Shown: positions 20,059 through 28,425, numbered from the stretch's first letter. The stretch is 30,351 bases of DNA from Clostridiales bacterium (GCA_004551945.1 SFPN01000033.1:1-30351); one strand, 5' to 3'. A program made the numbers and translations. The notes: generated by a model not told the origin, from the letters alone.

Positions 20059-20643
20059 ATGGAGGAAACAAGGGTGGGGTTTGCCCTCACCGGCTCGTTT
20101 TGTACATGGGAAAAGACCCTGGCCGCCATGGAGGCCACCGCCCGGGTCTACCCCCGGCTCTTTCCCATCCTGTCGGAGACCGCTGCCGCCACGGACACCC
20201 GCTTCGGCCGGGCGGCGGACTGGCGTGCACAGATCGGGGAGATTTGCGGCCGGGGGATCATCGACACCATTCCCGCCGCTGAGCCCATCGGCCCCAAGGG
20301 GCTGCTGGATGTGCTGGTGATCGCCCCCTGCACGGGGAACACCCTGGCGAAGCTGGCGGCGGGGATTGCCGACACGGCGGTGACCATGGCCGCCAAGGCA
20401 CACCTGCGCAACGGCCGGCCGGTGGTGGTGGCGGTGTCCACCAACGACGGCCTGGCGGGAGCCGCCCGGAACATCGGGGAGCTGCTCTGCCGGAAGCACT
20501 ACTATTTCGTCCCCTTCCGCCAGGACGACCCGGAGGGAAAGCCCACCTCCCTGGTGGCGGACTTTACCCTGCTGCCGGCGGCCATCGCCGCCGCTCTGGA
20601 GGGCCGCCAGCTCCAGCCGGTGCTGCTGGGTCCGGCAAGCTGA
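20059..20643 (+). CDS. dpaB: Dipicolinate synthase subunit B (flavoprotein fold)
   Basis: DpaB (SpoVFB) is the flavoprotein-family partner of DpaA. The 194-residue product opens with RVGFALTGSFCTWEKTLAAM, the expected start of the subunit, and has the flavin-binding-type motif VIAPCTGNTLAKLAAGIADTAV with PCTGNT at residues 90-95, then GRPVVVAVSTNDGL. Length is usual. It forms a two-gene unit with dpaA and ends directly at a bidirectional terminator; its TGA overlaps the first stem base. Confidence 0.94.
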   Translation: MEETRVGFALTGSFCTWEKTLAAMEATARVYPRLFPILSETAAATDTRFGRAADWRAQIGEICGRGIIDTIPAAEPIGPKGLLDVLVIAPCTGNTLAKLAAGIADTAVTMAAKAHLRNGRPVVVAVSTNDGLAGAARNIGELLCRKHYYFVPFRQDDPEGKPTSLVADFTLLPAAIAAALEGRQLQPVLLGPAS

Positions 20644-20682
20644 AAAAAGTACGGCGTGACCGAAGTCACGCCGTACTTTTTT
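20643..20682. terminator. Bidirectional terminator between dpaB and the SLH peptidase gene
   Basis: Perfect 18-base arms (20643-20660 and 20665-20682) close a CGAA tetraloop. One arm starts with six As and the other ends with six Ts, so it can terminate the + transcript (dpaAB) and the converging minus-strand transcript. Confidence 0.96.
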
Positions 20683-20697
20683 ATGGAGGCAGAGGAC

Positions 20698-23600
20698 TTA
20701 CTCTGCGCAGCTCCGATAGAGGAAGGTGACGGTATGGGCCCGGGTGCAGGTCTTGCTGGGGCCGAAGGTGGTGTCCGTGGTGCCGGTGGTGATGCCCTCT
20801 GCCACAGCCCAGGTGGTGGCGGGGGCATAGTAGGCGTCGGCGGCCACGTCAGTGAAGGGGTTGGACTCTTCGGAGGCGGGGGAGCCGGCCTGCCGCCACA
20901 GGAAGGTGACGGTCTGAGCCCGGGTGACGGTCTTGTCGGGGGAGAAGGCGGTAGCAGAGGTGCCGGTGGTGATGCCCTTCTCCACTGCCCACAGGACGGC
21001 GTCGTAGTAGTAGGCATCGGCGCTCACGTCGGTGAAGGGATTGTCAGAGCCGGTGGGAGCGGGGCAGCCGGCGGCACGCCACAGGAAGGTAACGGTCTGG
21101 GCCCGGGTGCAGGACTTGTCCGGGGAGAAGGTGTGGGTGCCGGTGCCGTTGGTGATGTTGTTCTCCACGGCCCATGCCACGGCGTCGGCATAGTAAGCGC
21201 CGGCGGGCACGTCGGTGAAGGAATGGTAGGAGGTGCCGGTGAGCATGCTTGCGAAGATGGTGTTGCTGATAAAGGCGTACTCATCCCGCTGATGGGCCTT
21301 GTTGGTGAGGGTGTTGGCGAAGAGGGTCAGGTCCACATCGTTGCCGTTTACATCCTTGCCCTGGTAGGAGATGCCCTTGACCCCGCTGAGGAAGGCGTTC
21401 AGGCTGGTTTCGTCTCCGTTGAGGAAGCCCTCCATGGGGTAGGCTCCGTCGCCCTGGACCAGGATCTTGGCGCCAACAGGCAGGCTGGTGAAGTAAGAGG
21501 TGCCGTAGCCGTAGAAGACGTTGTCGCCGTCGTTAATGTAGCTGGCGTTGGTGAGGGTCTTCTCCGGGTAGATGACGGTACCCAGGCAGTCCATGCCGCT
21601 GGTGGAGGCAATGCCCAGGGAGACCAGCTTTTCGTTCACGGTCTTCATGGCGGCGCTGGTGTAGCCAATGTAGGGGGTACCCGCCTGAACCGCAGCCAGA
21701 CCGGTGCTGTCCAGGGCGGTGGCGCCGATGACCACGTCTGCCTTGGAGGCGTCGCTGGTGGTGCTGAAGTTCATCAGATCCATGGCCACCCGGTCGTAGT
21801 TATAGGCCTGGGGGGTGATGCGGTTGGTGTTCACGTAGCCCACAGTGCTGGGGGTGAGGGCCTTGGCGGTGCCACTGATGTACACGGTGGGAGCCTTTTC
21901 GATGACGTAGGCGGTGATGTCGTCCCCACTGACGCCGGTGGCGGTGAGCATATAGGAATCCTTCACGGTGAGGTAATCCTTGTAGGAGCAGATGAAGTCC
22001 CCTTCATAGGCGCCCTCGGTGACCATGCCCACCACCTTGCCGGCCTTCAGCAGGGCGTTCACGGCGGACACGGCATCCTCGGAGGCGTTGGAAATAATCA
22101 CGTCCCCGTTGGTCTGGCCGGTAAACTGGGTCTTGGCGTGGGCGTTCAGATAGGCCTGGGCAGTGGTGTCGTCCAGGGTGGTGCCCACGGCGGCGGCGAT
22201 GGTCTTGTAGGCGGCAGGCTCCGCGCAGGTGACCATGTCGAAGCCGCGGGTGTAGTTGAAGGCGGTGATGCCTTCGGAGTACAGCTCGTTCCAGTTGCGG
22301 ATCACGGTGCCCTGGTAGAGAACGCCGTTGGCCACAGAACGCTTGGCCTGGTACATGGAAACCACCATGGTGCCGGCGGGATAGGTGACGCCGTCATAGG
22401 TCACGGCCTTGTCGGTGATGCCCACCTTCACGTCGTTGCGGGTGAGCCACTGGATCATGTCATAGGCGGCCTGGAGGTTGGTCTGGTTGGCGCTGTCCAG
22501 GGGGATCAGGTAGCACTCGGGGAAGAACTGGCCGTTCTGGCCCTCGCCGTCGTAGGCGGGGCGGAAGAGGTCGGCCTCAGCGCCCAGGGTGTCGGCGGCA
22601 TCCACCAGCCAGGGACCTACCTCCGCGTCGGTGTTCTCGTTGGCAAGGCACCGGGCGTAGATTTCCACCTGGTTGGAGAAGTAGCCGTCCTTGTTGCCGG
22701 CCACATAGTCAGACAGGCCCAGCAGGCCGTAGGAGGCGGCGGTGGCGGTGGCGTCGGAGTAAGCGGGCAGCTCCACGGTGTAGGCGACGCAGCCCTGAAG
22801 CATGGCAAACTGGGGAGTGTAGCTGGTGGACATGTCGTCCCAGGGCTCCGCCCAGTCGGGATTGCCGTTTTCGTCGCTGGTCAGGTAGTCACGCATGGGG
22901 ACCACATAGCTCTGGTAGTCGTCGTTATTGGCAACGGCAGCTGCGCCGAAGGCCTCGCCGCCGGCCATCAGGTAGTTGGACAGCAGGTCGTATTCCACGT
23001 TGGGCTCATGGGGCGGGGAACAGGGCTCCACCTGGAAGCCGGTGACCTGGCCGTGGAGCTCCAGCAGGGTCACGGGGTTGTAGGTGGCAATCAGGTGCTG
23101 CATGTTCTGGGTCTCTACCTGGGTCTGGAAGGAGTTGTCCCGGTTCAGGTCATAGCCGCCGGAGGAGTAGCGGGTGATGTACATCCGGCCCTCCACGTTC
23201 TCCTCGGGAACCAGAATGAAGAACACGTCGTCCAGCAGGTCGTCCACCTTCACGGAGGAAGTCTCGCTGGTGTAATATTCGTCAAAGCCGGGAACCTGGC
23301 CGGACTTCTGGGAGCCGTCCGCAGCGCTCTCGTCCGGCAGGATGGCGCCCAGGAAGCCAGTCTTGTCCTTCACCAGCTCAGACAGGTGCAGACCCATCTC
23401 TTCCCGCTGGGCGTCCAGGACTGCCTGGCCGGCCTCGGTCAGGCTCAGGAGCTTTTCATAGCTGATGGAGTCCTCCTCCACCAGCATCTGGGCGAAGGCC
23501 ATGATGCCGTCCACGGCGGCCACTTCGTTGGAGTGGATGTTGGAGTAGAGAACGGGGACCTGATAGTTCAGCTTGTCCGCCTTGATATCAGCCAGGACCC

Positions 23601-24372
23601 CTTCCGGGTCGGTCTCTGCCCGGTCGCACAGCTCCAGCCAGTTGTTCACGGCGTCGCTGTCCTTGGCAACGATGAGATAGGGCATGTCGTAGCCGGCGGC
23701 GGAGGTGCCCATGCTCTTCTTCACCACATAGGGCTTGGCGGTCTTGTCGTTGTCGTCGCCCAGGGTGGCCAGGCGGTCCAGCTCGGCGTAGATCTCCCAC
23801 ATGGTGTGGAAGTTCTCATAGGGCTTCACCAGAATGTCGCTCTGGCGGGCAATCTCCTTGCCCTCCACCGAGGCTACCAGGTCGAAGGAGCCGCACACGT
23901 CCAGATAGGAGCCGCCGCTGGCGTGGGGGGCGCTGGGGTTACCACGGCTCATCATGGGGTCGGTGGTGAGGGTCAGGGTCATGGTGCCGCTGCCGAAGCT
24001 GGTCTCCAGACTGGTGACGTTGAGGAAGGCGGTGTAGTCCTCGGGAACCGCACTTAAGTCAATGGTGTCCAGCTCGTTGGGGTACATCTCCGTCTCACCC
24101 AGCAGGGGGTGGAAGGAGGAGGTGGGGTTTGCGTAGGAAGCGTTGCGCACCAGGGTCCAGGTAACCTGACCGGCCTGAGCGGCGGCCAGATCCTCCTGGG
24201 ACAGGTTCACGGTCACTTCCAAAGTGTTGGCTTCGCTGAGAGAGAGCAGCGTCTCGTTGCCTTCGCTGCTGGGGGTCACGGTGATGTCTGCTGCCAGCAC
24301 GCTGCAGGAGAGCAGCATGGTCAGCGCCATCAGGACGGCCAGAAGGCGAGCGGCGGGTTTGAAGGGTTTCAC
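20698..24372 (-). CDS. Secreted M14-type zinc peptidase with three SLH repeats
   Basis: This 1224-residue exported protein should cleave peptides at the cell surface. A basic N-terminus and hydrophobic stretch (LLAVLMALTMLLSC) form a signal peptide; LLSC could be a lipobox, or cleavage may follow SVLAA. The M14 carboxypeptidase zinc ligands fit H280 and E283 (IHSNE) and H440 (LLELHGQ), with DLNRD at about 408 and a likely catalytic Glu in YTVELPAYSD. Three C-terminal SLH repeats (FTDVPAGAYYADAVAWA, FTDVSADAYYYDAVLWA, FTDVAADAYYAPATTWA) anchor it to wall polymers. I chose GTG 24372 because AAAGGAGA precedes it; a longer ATG reading covers its promoter. Its substrate is unknown. Confidence 0.85.
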   Translation of the reverse strand: MKPFKPAARLLAVLMALTMLLSCSVLAADITVTPSSEGNETLLSLSEANTLEVTVNLSQEDLAAAQAGQVTWTLVRNASYANPTSSFHPLLGETEMYPNELDTIDLSAVPEDYTAFLNVTSLETSFGSGTMTLTLTTDPMMSRGNPSAPHASGGSYLDVCGSFDLVASVEGKEIARQSDILVKPYENFHTMWEIYAELDRLATLGDDNDKTAKPYVVKKSMGTSAAGYDMPYLIVAKDSDAVNNWLELCDRAETDPEGVLADIKADKLNYQVPVLYSNIHSNEVAAVDGIMAFAQMLVEEDSISYEKLLSLTEAGQAVLDAQREEMGLHLSELVKDKTGFLGAILPDESAADGSQKSGQVPGFDEYYTSETSSVKVDDLLDDVFFILVPEENVEGRMYITRYSSGGYDLNRDNSFQTQVETQNMQHLIATYNPVTLLELHGQVTGFQVEPCSPPHEPNVEYDLLSNYLMAGGEAFGAAAVANNDDYQSYVVPMRDYLTSDENGNPDWAEPWDDMSTSYTPQFAMLQGCVAYTVELPAYSDATATAASYGLLGLSDYVAGNKDGYFSNQVEIYARCLANENTDAEVGPWLVDAADTLGAEADLFRPAYDGEGQNGQFFPECYLIPLDSANQTNLQAAYDMIQWLTRNDVKVGITDKAVTYDGVTYPAGTMVVSMYQAKRSVANGVLYQGTVIRNWNELYSEGITAFNYTRGFDMVTCAEPAAYKTIAAAVGTTLDDTTAQAYLNAHAKTQFTGQTNGDVIISNASEDAVSAVNALLKAGKVVGMVTEGAYEGDFICSYKDYLTVKDSYMLTATGVSGDDITAYVIEKAPTVYISGTAKALTPSTVGYVNTNRITPQAYNYDRVAMDLMNFSTTSDASKADVVIGATALDSTGLAAVQAGTPYIGYTSAAMKTVNEKLVSLGIASTSGMDCLGTVIYPEKTLTNASYINDGDNVFYGYGTSYFTSLPVGAKILVQGDGAYPMEGFLNGDETSLNAFLSGVKGISYQGKDVNGNDVDLTLFANTLTNKAHQRDEYAFISNTIFASMLTGTSYHSFTDVPAGAYYADAVAWAVENNITNGTGTHTFSPDKSCTRAQTVTFLWRAAGCPAPTGSDNPFTDVSADAYYYDAVLWAVEKGITTGTSATAFSPDKTVTRAQTVTFLWRQAGSPASEESNPFTDVAADAYYAPATTWAVAEGITTGTTDTTFGPSKTCTRAHTVTFLYRSCAE

Positions 24373-24460
24373 AGCAAGGTCTCCTTTCTTTTCTTTGGAA
24401 TAAAAATACGTTCCATCCCCGGAAAATTCCAGGAGAAAATGCATTTTTATTCTATGTTTC

Positions 24461-24489
24461 AGTATAAGACCAGAGGCAGCTCCTGTCAA
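24461..24489 (-). promoter_or_regulatory. Promoter of the SLH peptidase gene
   Basis: On the minus strand TTGACA (24489-24484), 17 bases and TATACT (24466-24461) form a near-perfect sigma-A promoter, about 80 bases before the GTG start. Confidence 0.8.
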
Positions 24490-24548
24490 GGCGCAGGGAT
24501 AAGTTTTTGTAAAAAGTGTGGGAAATTTCTGCGCATCACAAAATGCAT

Positions 24549-24578
24549 AAGGCCCCGGCGATTTCTTGCCGGGGCCTT
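24549..24578 (-). terminator. Probable terminator of the putP-like gene
   Basis: AAGGCCCCGGC (24549-24559) and GCCGGGGCCTT (24568-24578) pair perfectly around an 8-base loop, 28 bases beyond the symporter stop on the minus strand. The T run after it is weak, so some readthrough is possible. Confidence 0.6.
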
Positions 24579-24606
24579 TCTGCAATCAAAGAAGGGGATA
24601 CAGAGC

Positions 24607-26145
24607 TTACATTTTCTTGACGGCCTCAAACTCATCCGCAATCTCCTGGGAGGGAGGCGCAGTGACCAGGGAGACCACCACGATGGCCACGCAGGCCACC
24701 AGGAAAGCGGGCAGCAGCTCGTAGATGGCCCAGGCGCCGCCCATGGGGGCGATCAGGTACTTCCAGACGAAGACCATCACGGCGCCGGCCACCATGCCGG
24801 CCAGAGCGCCCGGTTTGTTGGTGCGCTTCCAGAACAGAGAGAAGAGAACCACAGGACCAAAGGCCGCGCCGAAGCCGGCCCAGGCGAAGGAGACAATGCG
24901 GAACACGGAGCTGTTGGGGTCCCAGGCCAGGAAGATGCCCACGATGGCGATGCCCACCACGGTGAGCCGGGCGACCAGCATGGAGGTCTCCATTTTCATC
25001 TTGATGCCGAACACGTCCTCCAGCAGGTCGTGGGAGACACTGGATGCAGCAGTGAGCAGCTGGGAGTCGGCGGTGGACATGGTGGAGGCCAGGATACCTG
25101 CCAGCACCAGGCCGGCAATAATGGCCAGGAAGGGGCCAAACTGGCTGAGCAGGCCTGCCAGCTGAATGATGATGGTTTCCGAGTCGGCGCTGGTGCTCAG
25201 GAAGGGGATGCTGCCGGCGTTGGAAACGCTCAGACCGATGATGCCGATGAGGATGGCCACGGACATGGCGATGACTACCCAAATGCTGGCGATGCGGCGG
25301 GAGATCTTCAGCTTTTGGCTGTCCTCAATGGCCATAAACCGGAGCAGGATGTGGGGCATACCAAAGTAGCCCAGGCCCCAGGCCAGGGTGGAGGCAATGC
25401 TCAGGCTACCGTAGGTGGAGGCGGTGCCCTCGGCCATGTTGTGGCCCTGGGTCAGGTTCAGGTAGCCAGGGAGAGCCTGGGCGTTTGCCACCACAGCGTC
25501 CCAGCCGCCGGCCTGGTTGATGCCGAAGAACACGATGACCACCAGAGCAATGGACATGACGACGCTTTGAATCAGGTCAGTGGTGGACACAGCCAAAAAG
25601 CCGCCCAGCACCGTATAGGCAATGACCACGATGCCGCCCACGATCATCGCCACATGGTAATCCACCCCAAAGAGACTGTTGAACAGGGTGCCGATGGCCT
25701 TGAAGCCGGAGGCGGTATAGGGGATGAAGAAGATGAGGATGACGATGGAGGCAATGAGGGTCAGGGCCCGCCGCTCGTCGTGGAACCGGCGGGAGAAGAA
25801 GCTGGGGATGGTGAAGGCCTTGATGGAGACGGTGTAGTTCCGCAGGCGCTTGGCAACGATGAGCCAGTTGAGATAGGTGCCCACGGCCAGGCCGATGGCA
25901 GTCCAGCCGGGCTCGGCGATGCCGGAGATGTAGGCCAGGCCGGGCAGGCCCATCAGCAGCCAGCTGCTCATGTCTGAGGCCTCGGCGCTCATGGCGGTGA
26001 CAATGGGGCCCAGCTTCCGGCCGCCCAGGTAGAACTCGTGGGAAGACGAGCCGCCGCCCTTTCGGCTGAAGTAGACGCCCACCAGCACCATGACAGCCAG
26101 ATACACCACAATGGTGGCCACGATGCAGATCTGTGAGGTGGTCAT
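24607..26145 (-). CDS. putP: Sodium/proline-type symporter (SSS family)
   Basis: The 512-residue membrane protein is a solute:sodium symporter most like PutP, which imports proline with Na+. About 12-13 hydrophobic segments are visible. Signatures are FYLGGRKLGPIVTAMSAEAS followed by DMSSWLLMGLPGLAY near residues 35-70, TTDLIQSVVMSIALV, GYFGMPHILLRFMA, and ASTMSTADSQLLTAASSVS, which carries the Ser/Thr of the Na2 site. I chose ATG 26145: AAGGAG lies 10 bases upstream, and a longer reading covers the promoter. It lies downstream of a tetR gene and a 34-bp palindrome, so it is probably regulated. Proline is the best guess as substrate. Confidence 0.9.
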   Translation of the reverse strand: MTTSQICIVATIVVYLAVMVLVGVYFSRKGGGSSSHEFYLGGRKLGPIVTAMSAEASDMSSWLLMGLPGLAYISGIAEPGWTAIGLAVGTYLNWLIVAKRLRNYTVSIKAFTIPSFFSRRFHDERRALTLIASIVILIFFIPYTASGFKAIGTLFNSLFGVDYHVAMIVGGIVVIAYTVLGGFLAVSTTDLIQSVVMSIALVVIVFFGINQAGGWDAVVANAQALPGYLNLTQGHNMAEGTASTYGSLSIASTLAWGLGYFGMPHILLRFMAIEDSQKLKISRRIASIWVVIAMSVAILIGIIGLSVSNAGSIPFLSTSADSETIIIQLAGLLSQFGPFLAIIAGLVLAGILASTMSTADSQLLTAASSVSHDLLEDVFGIKMKMETSMLVARLTVVGIAIVGIFLAWDPNSSVFRIVSFAWAGFGAAFGPVVLFSLFWKRTNKPGALAGMVAGAVMVFVWKYLIAPMGGAWAIYELLPAFLVACVAIVVVSLVTAPPSQEIADEFEAVKKM

Positions 26146-26217
26146 GAGAGGATCACTCCTTTTCTGAGAAACACACGCTTCTCTCTCAAAAAAACGTGTT
26201 TTTTTATGATGTGACCT

Positions 26218-26246
26218 ATCATAGCATGACGAAAAGTAGAACGCAA
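26218..26246 (-). promoter_or_regulatory. Promoter of the putP-like gene
   Basis: On the minus strand TTGCGT (26246-26241), a 17-base spacer and TATGAT (26223-26218) lie about 70 bases before the ATG. A second, weaker candidate has its -10 (TATAGA) inside the neighbouring palindrome, with TTTTCA 17 bases upstream. Confidence 0.6.
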
Positions 26247-26250
26247 CACA

Positions 26251-26284
26251 GAACACGGTATAGACTATAGTCTATACCGTGTTC
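26251..26284. promoter_or_regulatory. Perfect 34-bp palindromic operator candidate
   Basis: GAACACGGTATAGACTA (26251-26267) is followed with no gap by its exact reverse complement (26268-26284). A 17-base perfect half-site suits a dimeric, or pair of dimeric, HTH regulators. The TetR-family gene ending 28 bases away is the obvious candidate ligand. It lies 4 bases upstream of the -35 of the symporter promoter and overlaps an alternative -10. Confidence 0.75.
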
Positions 26285-26311
26285 GCTGATTCCTGAAAAA
26301 ATTGATAAAAT

Positions 26312-26932
26312 TCAAGGGTTTTCTTCTAAACGATTTGTAGAAATATTATCGGGAGAAAAGCTGCTGAGAAAAGTGGGGAGCACCTGGCTGGCGTAATCCC
26401 GCAGGGAGTACTCCCCGCCGCACAGGCACCAGTCGTACATGAGGGCACGTTCGCACAGGGCGTAGAGCTTCACCATGTCGCTGACCGTCCGCTTGTCCGA
26501 CAGCTCCCCGGCCTCCTGCCCCTGGGCGATGATCTTCCGCAGGAGCCGGTAATAGGTGCGCTTGTGGTTGAGCAGGTGCTTTTCCCCGTTGGTCACCAGC
26601 TGGGTGGAGAGCAGACGGGCCAGCAGGTCCATGGAGACGGAGTTTTCGATCATGCGGAAGAGCTCGCTGTTGAGAAAGAGCAGCTTGTCCATGGCGGGCA
26701 TGGCCGGGTCCATGGTCTCCTGGAGGGCCTCGTACTTTTCGTCGAACAGGTCGCTGAGGGTGCTCAGCAGGGCGTCCTTCCCGTCGAAGTAGTGGTAGAA
26801 GGAGCCCTTGGAGGTCTGGGAGGTCTCGATGATCTCCTCCACGGTGGTGTTCTCGTAGCCCTGCTCATAGAAGAGCTGCCAGGCGGCGGAGACGATCCGC
26901 CCCCGGGTGTTCCGGGGATTCTTTTTGGCCAT
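26312..26932 (-). CDS. TetR/AcrR-family transcriptional regulator
   Basis: The 206-residue protein has the typical TetR N-terminal HTH: TRGRIVSAAWQLFYEQGYENTTVEEI, then the recognition helix TSKGSFYHYFDGKDALL (about residues 9-57). The C-terminal ligand and dimer domain is helical and not assignable. GAAAGGAGG lies before the ATG. It is encoded on the same strand as, and upstream of, the putP-like gene, with the 34-bp palindrome between them. Control of solute uptake by a small ligand is therefore the likely role, but this is inferred from position only. Confidence 0.9.
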   Translation of the reverse strand: MAKKNPRNTRGRIVSAAWQLFYEQGYENTTVEEIIETSQTSKGSFYHYFDGKDALLSTLSDLFDEKYEALQETMDPAMPAMDKLLFLNSELFRMIENSVSMDLLARLLSTQLVTNGEKHLLNHKRTYYRLLRKIIAQGQEAGELSDKRTVSDMVKLYALCERALMYDWCLCGGEYSLRDYASQVLPTFLSSFSPDNISTNRLEENP

Positions 26933-26959
26933 AGGGGGCCTCCTTTCGTAGAGTCAGCG

Positions 26960-26988
26960 CCTTGGCTCCCCCAAAGGGAGAGCCAAGG
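26960..26988. repeat. Intergenic palindrome between alaX-like gene and tetR
   Basis: CCTTGGCTC (26960-26968) pairs with GAGCCAAGG (26980-26988), and the inner CCC/GGG extends the stem around an AAA loop. There is no T run in either direction. The sequence type (CTTGGCTCCCCC...GGGAGAGCCAAG) resembles short extragenic palindromes I remember from gut Clostridia genomes; copy number was not checked. Confidence 0.65.
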
Positions 26989-26992
26989 GAGG

Positions 26993-28138
26993 TCATCCGA
27001 AGTAGGCTTCAATCTCCTTCCGGCTGGCGGTGACGGTGCCCTGGATCATGGTGGGCTGGCCGCCCCCCTTGCCTCCCAGAGCCTGGTGAATTTCCCTGGA
27101 CTTGGCCCGCAGGTCCACGTGCTTGCTGCCCATCACGTGGCGGTACTGGCCGTCCTTCCCCACGAAAACGGCGCAGACGCCGGAGCACTTCTCCATCCCG
27201 GCGTTGACCAGGGTGCGCATGCTCTGGCTGTCCAGGTCCTCCTCGAACAGGAGCAGGTTCCCTTCGGTCTCCGGCAGATTCCTGCACTTCTCCGCCGCCA
27301 AAGCCTGACGGGCCTCCTTCAGGGCCAGGTAAGCTGCCTCCAGCTCCTGCTTCATCCGGGCCACCCCCTGGGCGGTCTCGTGCTGCTTCACCGACAGGGC
27401 GGCGGAGATGGCGGCCACGTTGCCCTGCTTGGTGCGGTAGTCCTCCAGGGCCATCTGCCCGGCGGCCATCCAGATGCGGATGCCCCCCCGGTGGCGCATG
27501 GAGGACAGCAGTTTAATGACGCCGATCTCCCCGGTGGCATTGACGTGGGGGGCGCAGCAGGCGCACACGTCGCAGCCGGGGATGGTGACGATGCGGACGT
27601 TTTCGGTCAGGTCCAGCTTGCTCCGATACTCCAGGTCCCGGAGCACCGCCGGGTCGGGGTACTCCGCCAGGACGGGGCGGTTTTCCCAGATTACCTGGTT
27701 GGCGATGGTCTCGATGGTGTCCAGCTGTTCCTGGCTCAGCTCCTTGTCAAAGTCCAGGATGACCTCGTTTTCCCCCAGGTGGAAGCCCACGTTGGTGCAG
27801 CCGTAGAGGCTGTGGGCGGTGCCGGAGACGATGTGCTCCCCGGAGTGGCACTGCATCCGGCGAAAGCGCAGGGGCCAGTCCAGGGTTCCGGTAACAGAAG
27901 TCCCCACGGTCAGGGGCGCATCCGTAGTGTGGAGAATGTCCGGTCCGGCCTCCTGCACGTCCAGGACGTTGGCCTGGTCCAGGGTGCCCTGGTCGGGGAG
28001 CTGGCCGCCCCCCTCGGGGAAGAAGGCGGTCTGGTCCAGCAGGACCTGCCAGCGGCCCTCCCCGGCGGGGTCGCAGGCGAGGACCTGGGCGGAAAAGACG
28101 GACAGATGGCTGTCCAGGTCGTAGAGTTTTTTGGTCAT
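26993..28138 (-). CDS. Alanyl-tRNA editing protein (AlaX-L type)
   Basis: This 381-residue protein resembles the editing and C-terminal parts of alanyl-tRNA synthetase without the catalytic core, so it should hydrolyse mischarged Ser-tRNA(Ala) or Gly-tRNA(Ala) in trans. Motifs are QTAFFPEGGGQLPDQG (about 36-51), the metal site H98 and H102 (HSGEH), and C194 with H198 (CCAPH). It has a central helical linker and a DHHA1-like C-terminus (GGKGGGQPTMIQG). The start at 28138 follows AAGGGAA; the small RHH gene ends 15 bases upstream and is probably co-transcribed. Confidence 0.9.
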   Translation of the reverse strand: MTKKLYDLDSHLSVFSAQVLACDPAGEGRWQVLLDQTAFFPEGGGQLPDQGTLDQANVLDVQEAGPDILHTTDAPLTVGTSVTGTLDWPLRFRRMQCHSGEHIVSGTAHSLYGCTNVGFHLGENEVILDFDKELSQEQLDTIETIANQVIWENRPVLAEYPDPAVLRDLEYRSKLDLTENVRIVTIPGCDVCACCAPHVNATGEIGVIKLLSSMRHRGGIRIWMAAGQMALEDYRTKQGNVAAISAALSVKQHETAQGVARMKQELEAAYLALKEARQALAAEKCRNLPETEGNLLLFEEDLDSQSMRTLVNAGMEKCSGVCAVFVGKDGQYRHVMGSKHVDLRAKSREIHQALGGKGGGQPTMIQGTVTASRKEIEAYFG

Positions 28139-28153
28139 GGTTCGGTTCCCTTC

Positions 28154-28333
28154 TTACGGATTCTTTTTTTCTTCCTTGGTGATGACGTTGTATTTCACCA
28201 GCAGGTCTTCAATGGCTTCGTCCAGGAGACGGGAAGCAGGGATGCGGGTAGCGGCGGACAGCTGGCGAAACTTTTCCAACAATTCCTTGTCAGTCGCAGT
28301 TGACCACTGGGTTCGGTTTCGATACATGCTCAT
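28154..28333 (-). CDS. Small ribbon-helix-helix DNA-binding protein
   Basis: The 59-residue product has a short strand (RTQWSTATDKEL) followed by two helices (LEKFRQLSAATRI, PASRLLDEAIEDLLVKYN), the pattern of ribbon-helix-helix regulators and antitoxins. I use ATG 28333 because GGAGGT lies 8 bases upstream; earlier in-frame ATGs run through the promoter region. The gene precedes the AlaX-like gene on the minus strand and diverges from the gene at 28447. No toxin-like partner is obvious in the same transcript, so a plain regulator role is as likely as an antitoxin role. Confidence 0.75.
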   Translation of the reverse strand: MSMYRNRTQWSTATDKELLEKFRQLSAATRIPASRLLDEAIEDLLVKYNVITKEEKKNP

Positions 28334-28347
28334 GGATGACACCTCCC

Positions 28348-28413
28348 TGTTTATCATGTTGATTATATCGGTTTCCATAGATTTCATACAAGCCATTGAC
28401 ATAACGATAAACA
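28348..28413. promoter_or_regulatory. Inverted GATAAACA pair around divergent promoters
   Basis: TGTTTATC (28348-28355) and GATAAACA (28406-28413) are exact reverse complements placed in the two spacer/leader regions of the divergent promoters. They could be half-sites for the adjacent RHH protein. An 8-base match can arise by chance in AT-rich sequence. Confidence 0.35.
28362..28391 (-). promoter_or_regulatory. Promoter of the RHH-alaX unit
   Basis: On the minus strand TTGTAT (28391-28386), 18 bases and the consensus TATAAT (28367-28362). The -35 is only 4 bases from the -35 of the divergent promoter, so the two may interfere or share a regulator. Confidence 0.7.
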
Positions 28414-28425
28414 ACATGTTATAGT
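28396..28425 (+). promoter_or_regulatory. Promoter of the small + strand gene at 28447
   Basis: Consensus TTGACA (28396-28401), an 18-base spacer and TATAGT (28420-28425). The predicted start site near 28432 leaves just enough room for AGAGGTG and the ATG at 28447, which rules out the ATGs at 28426 and 28429. Confidence 0.75.

Noticed and set aside
20700..21230. Possible CRISPR or tandem DNA repeats
   Set aside because: The repetition comes from three SLH protein repeats (about 190 bases each, diverged), with no short identical repeats and unique spacers.
20656..24057. A 1133-codon open frame on the + strand opposite the SLH peptidase gene
   Set aside because: Repetitive G/V/H-rich translation, begins inside the bidirectional terminator and has no family features; the minus-strand product has clear signal peptide, zinc motif and SLH repeats.
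26993..28138. A truncated alanyl-tRNA synthetase pseudogene
   Set aside because: The protein starts cleanly at the editing domain with its own ribosome site and keeps all metal ligands and a C-terminal domain, so it is a free-standing AlaX-L type protein.
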